From DASUNQ01 sp044866775 (GTDB lineage: Bacteria > Acidobacteriota > Thermoanaerobaculia > Multivoradales > UBA5704), in assembly GCA_044866775.1 (NCBI GenBank), contig JBIOUG010000025.1:62001-126000 (forward strand): a stretch of DNA of 64,000 bases, in the 5' to 3' direction. The notes under the pieces were generated by a model. The model ran no database searches and was not told the origin of the DNA. It saw only the letters and a program-made list of their open reading frames with translations. Below, piece after piece: positions 61,801-64,000 of this stretch. Numbering within the stretch: the stretch's first letter is position 1; every line of letters begins with the position of its first letter. The position numbers were made by a program, and so were the translations under genes.

Positions 61801-62529
61801 ATGGGATGCCAAGGTTGCGCCTTCACCGGAATGTCCACCGCCGTCGAAGACACCTTCGTCGGCGTGCGATTCAAAGAGGAAACGAACCTGACCCTCTGCG
61901 CCACCCGCGGACAGCTCTATGGGCGCGGCGCGCGCGTCGTGGTGGAGCTCGAGGCCGGGCCGGCGTTCGGCGTCGTCGAGCAGTCGCCGATGCCGGTGTT
62001 CAAGCCCTGCCAGAAATCGAGCGCGCGGCCGATCCTGCGCGCCGCGACGGGCGACGACCTCCACGACTTCGACCGCCAGCGGCAGTGCGAGCAGCAGGGC
62101 AAGCTCTTCGCCCAGGAACGGGTGCGCGCGCTGGGGCTGGACATGAAGGTCTCGCGGGTCGACTTCTCGCTCACCGGCAAGAAGGCGACCTTCTACTTCA
62201 CGGCCGAGCAGCGGGTGGACTTCCGGCAGCTCGTCCGCGATCTCTCGACCCGCTTTTCGGCGCGGGTCAAGATGGTACAGGTCGGGGCGCGCGACGAGGC
62301 GGGGCTGGTGGGCGGCATCGGCATCTGCGGCCGCACCCTCTGCTGCTCGACCTGGTTGAAGGACTTCCGGCCGATCTCGATCCAGATGGCGAAGCGGCAG
62401 AACCTGTCGCTCAACCCGTCGAAGATCTCCGGCCAGTGCGGGCGGCTGCTCTGCTGCCTCGCCTACGAAGACGAGCAGTACCGGACGAAACACCCGGAGA
62501 GCCACACGCCGGCTCCGCCCCCTGCCTAG
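61801..62529 (+). CDS. ricT: PSP1-domain protein RicT/YaaT
   Basis: A 242-residue RicT (YaaT/PSP1) homologue. In Bacillus, RicT works in the RicAFT complex, which binds Fe-S clusters and stimulates RNA processing. Conserved Cys are visible: C3 and C6 (MGCQGC), CATRGQ, KPCQKS, GICGRTLCCSTWL and GQCGRLLCCLAYE; the last two blocks include the cluster-binding Cys of the family. The helical FDRQRQCEQQGKLFAQERVR and VDFSLTGKKATFYFTAEQRV blocks are typical. ATG 61801 keeps the N-terminal Cys pair; the frame is open upstream but with random-looking sequence. The Hfq-like gene starts 19 bp after the stop. Confidence 0.92.
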   Translation: MGCQGCAFTGMSTAVEDTFVGVRFKEETNLTLCATRGQLYGRGARVVVELEAGPAFGVVEQSPMPVFKPCQKSSARPILRAATGDDLHDFDRQRQCEQQGKLFAQERVRALGLDMKVSRVDFSLTGKKATFYFTAEQRVDFRQLVRDLSTRFSARVKMVQVGARDEAGLVGGIGICGRTLCCSTWLKDFRPISIQMAKRQNLSLNPSKISGQCGRLLCCLAYEDEQYRTKHPESHTPAPPPA

Positions 62530-62548
62530 CCGATCGCCTGGGAGACCG

Positions 62549-62905
62549 ATGGCCAACCGCAAGCTGATCCGCCCCGACATGAACGAGCTCAAGAAGGAGC
62601 TCCCCTCGCGCAGCGTGCGGCGCAAGCAATCGCCGCCCGAGCAGACCAACGCCGAGGAGTTCTACTACCTCAAGCAGATGGCGGCGCGGACGCCGATGGT
62701 GGTGGTGCTCGACAACGACGAGGAGCTGCGCGGCTGGATCGAGTGGTACGACAAGGGGGCGATCAAGCTCAACCGCGGCAGCGGTCCGAACCTGCTCATC
62801 CAGAAGCACTGCATCCGCTACCTCTTCAAGGAAGAGGAGCTGCGCCGCGGCCGCGGGCCGATCGGCCCGCGGCGGAGCGGCAGCTCCGACGAGGAGCCGC
62901 GGTAG
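62549..62905 (+). CDS. hfq: Hfq-like Sm-fold RNA-binding protein
   Basis: A 118-residue protein whose central part (EEFYYLKQMAARTPMVVVLD, ELRGWIEWYDKGAIKLNRGS, GPNLLIQKHCIRYLFKEEE) matches the Sm fold of Hfq: the Sm1-like strand series and an Sm2-like LLIQKHCIRYL with the His-x-Ile/KH-type end. Hfq helps small RNAs pair with mRNAs. This form has a longer, basic N-terminus (about 40 residues) and an Arg/Gly/Ser C-terminal tail, and replaces the classic YKHA with QKHC. It follows ricT by 19 bp, so the two are likely co-transcribed, linking two RNA-metabolism factors. Use of the symbol assumes the Sm assignment is right. Confidence 0.8.
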   Translation: MANRKLIRPDMNELKKELPSRSVRRKQSPPEQTNAEEFYYLKQMAARTPMVVVLDNDEELRGWIEWYDKGAIKLNRGSGPNLLIQKHCIRYLFKEEELRRGRGPIGPRRSGSSDEEPR

Positions 62906-62908
62906 GAA

Positions 62909-63339
62909 GTGCTCGCGGTAGAGCCGATCCCCGAGGAGGCGAGGACGCGGGCGAAGTGGATCGAGGGGGGCTCGCCCGGCAGCGTGGACCCGGGCGGCGA
63001 CCGCCACCTGCTGATCGTGGACCGCGACAACCGGCTGCTCTACGAGCTGTTCCGGGCGTTCTGGAACGCGGGCCTGGGGCGAACGCCCGAGCGGTGTCGG
63101 TCAACGTCACGGTGACCGGCGGCGCGAGCGCCGGGAATCTCACCTTCTTCCCTGGCGACGCCTATGCGATCGCGGACGTGCGGGCGCTCCCCGACGCGAC
63201 CGCCATCAGCTTCGGCGCCGGGCAGACGCGCGCCAACAACGCCGTCCTGCTGCTCGCCGGCAGCGGCACTCTCGCCGTCCACCACGCCGGCGTCGGCCCG
63301 ATCCACCTCATCGTCGACGTCAACGGGTATTTTTTCTAG
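62909..63339 (+). pseudogene. Mosaic remnant of secreted-protein gene(s)
   Basis: The first part reads PIPEEARTRAKWIEGGSPGS, then GGDRHLLIVDRDNRLLYELF and RAFWN, a pattern I recognise from secreted proteins of related bacteria. After about 63070 a different frame gives VSVNVTVTGGASAGNLTFFP, GQTRANNAVLLLAGSGTLAV and IHLIVDVNGYFF, a common C-terminal beta domain of secreted proteins. The two parts are not in frame and both are truncated, so this is debris. Its last stop shares bases with the stop of pdxA on the other strand. Confidence 0.65.
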
Positions 63340-64000
63340 CCGCGTGTAGAGCGCCGCGGCAGCTCGCCGGCGAGCAGCGCGAGCGTCGTCGCGACGACGT
63401 GCGCCAGCGGGCGGGCGTCGGCGAGGCCGCGGCCGGCGAGCGCGAAGGCGGTGCCGTGATCGACCGAGGTGCGCAGGTAGGGGAGCCCCAGGGTCCAGTT
63501 GGTGGCGAGGCCGAAGGCGGCGGTCTTGACCGCGATCAGCCCCTGGTCGTGATAGAGCGCGAGCACCCAGTCGAACTCGCCGCCGCGGGCCCGCGCGAAG
63601 AGCGAGTCCGGGCTCTCCGGGCCGTGGACGTCGCGGCCGCGCCGCCGCGCCTCGGCGACCGCCGGCGCCAGCTCGGCCTCTTCCTCGCGGCCCAGCAGCC
63701 CGCCCTCCCCGGCGTGCGGGTTGAGGCCGGCGACGGCGGTGCGGCCGCCGGCGTGCGCGGCGAGACAGTCGAGGGCCTCGACCACCGCCTCGCGCCGCAC
63801 CCGCTCCAGCGCCGCGGCGAGCGGCAGATGGACGGTGAGCAGCGCCACCTGGAGGTCGGGGGCGAGAAAGGCCATCAGGTAGTCGCGGCCGTAGCGCTCG
63901 AGGCCGCACCCCGCGGCCAGGTACTCGGTGTGGCCGGTGAAGCCGGGCAGGTGGTGGCGGGCGATCGACCCCTTGGAGACCGGAGCGGTGACGAGGGCGT
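63336..64000 (-). CDS. pdxA: 4-hydroxythreonine-4-phosphate dehydrogenase, 5' end outside window
   Basis: The C-terminal 221 residues or so of PdxA, which oxidises 4-hydroxythreonine-4-phosphate in vitamin B6 synthesis. The three metal-binding His are in view: LPGFTGHTEYL, LALYHDQGLIAVK and TSVDHGTAFALAG. Other family blocks are ALVTAPVSKGSIARHH and VAGLNPHAGEGGLLG. The frame runs off the right edge, so the start and nucleotide-binding part are not seen. The sequence ends with a short Arg-rich tail. It is convergent with the ricT/hfq-like unit. Confidence 0.95.
   Translation of the reverse strand, partial: ALVTAPVSKGSIARHHLPGFTGHTEYLAAGCGLERYGRDYLMAFLAPDLQVALLTVHLPLAAALERVRREAVVEALDCLAAHAGGRTAVAGLNPHAGEGGLLGREEEAELAPAVAEARRRGRDVHGPESPDSLFARARGGEFDWVLALYHDQGLIAVKTAAFGLATNWTLGLPYLRTSVDHGTAFALAGRGLADARPLAHVVATTLALLAGELPRRSTRG

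Overview
The window is a GC-rich (about 70%) stretch of a diderm bacterial chromosome. The best guess at origin is an Acidobacteriota-type bacterium, perhaps Thermoanaerobaculia or a relative. This rests on the Omp85/TamB outer-membrane machinery, the RicT / Hfq-like Sm protein / PdxA linkage near the right end, many secreted proteins with beta-propeller and Dickkopf-like Cys-rich domains, and short SD-led genes with ATGA-type overlaps. No rRNA or tRNA gene was seen, so the taxonomy is an inference.

Layout, left to right. (1) 1-7754: a sensor kinase and CheY-like regulator run into a gas-vesicle cluster: three GvpF/L paralogues, GvpG, a short GvpA/J/M-like protein, GvpK, and a tandem-domain ArsA/Get3 ATPase in the middle. 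(2) 7881-14113: a complete suf operon (Rrf2 regulator, SufB, SufC, SufD, SufS, SufU, SufT-like) with a visible promoter and a near-perfect palindromic operator. (3) 14283-22994: a hybrid kinase, a CPBP membrane protein, and a 2132-residue protein joining a TamB-like N-terminal part to five POTRA domains and an Omp85 barrel in one chain. (4) 22995-23770: 42-bp and 21-bp tandem arrays. (5) 23912-32549: accessory DNA with a duplicated serine beta-lactamase segment, DinB, and many broken genes (RibD-C, SDR, SymE, PAP2, DUF4143, frameshifted XRE, HigB without its start, truncated BNR protein). (6) 32645-37671: a large secreted BNR/FN3/PKD/TSP3 protein between 56-bp direct repeats, another 21-bp array, and a SymE-like toxin. 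(7) 37850-41645: a lower-GC island with a nuclease-like gene, a two-TM coiled-coil gene, an attC-like hairpin followed at once by a truncated group II intron, and a PIN/antitoxin pair ending in a second attC-like hairpin. (8) 41710-58967: mostly exported proteins (M36 and M14 peptidases, Cu/Zn SOD, BNR lipoprotein, DUF4331, DUF4198 and others). (9) 59159-64000: housekeeping genes pta, purD, ricT, an hfq-like gene and partial pdxA.

A dispersed REP-like palindrome (stem CGCCCGGG/CCCGGGCG, loop CTACGT) occurs six times. Two copies lie inside reading frames and are translated in different frames (ArsA and the M14 peptidase), and a third supplies the gvpG stop and the arsA start. This resembles the coding-sequence palindromic elements known from Rickettsia. 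The most unusual single gene is the TamB-Omp85 fusion. The best candidates for an undescribed system are the ArsA ATPase within the gas-vesicle cluster and the nuclease/two-TM pair in the cassette-like island.
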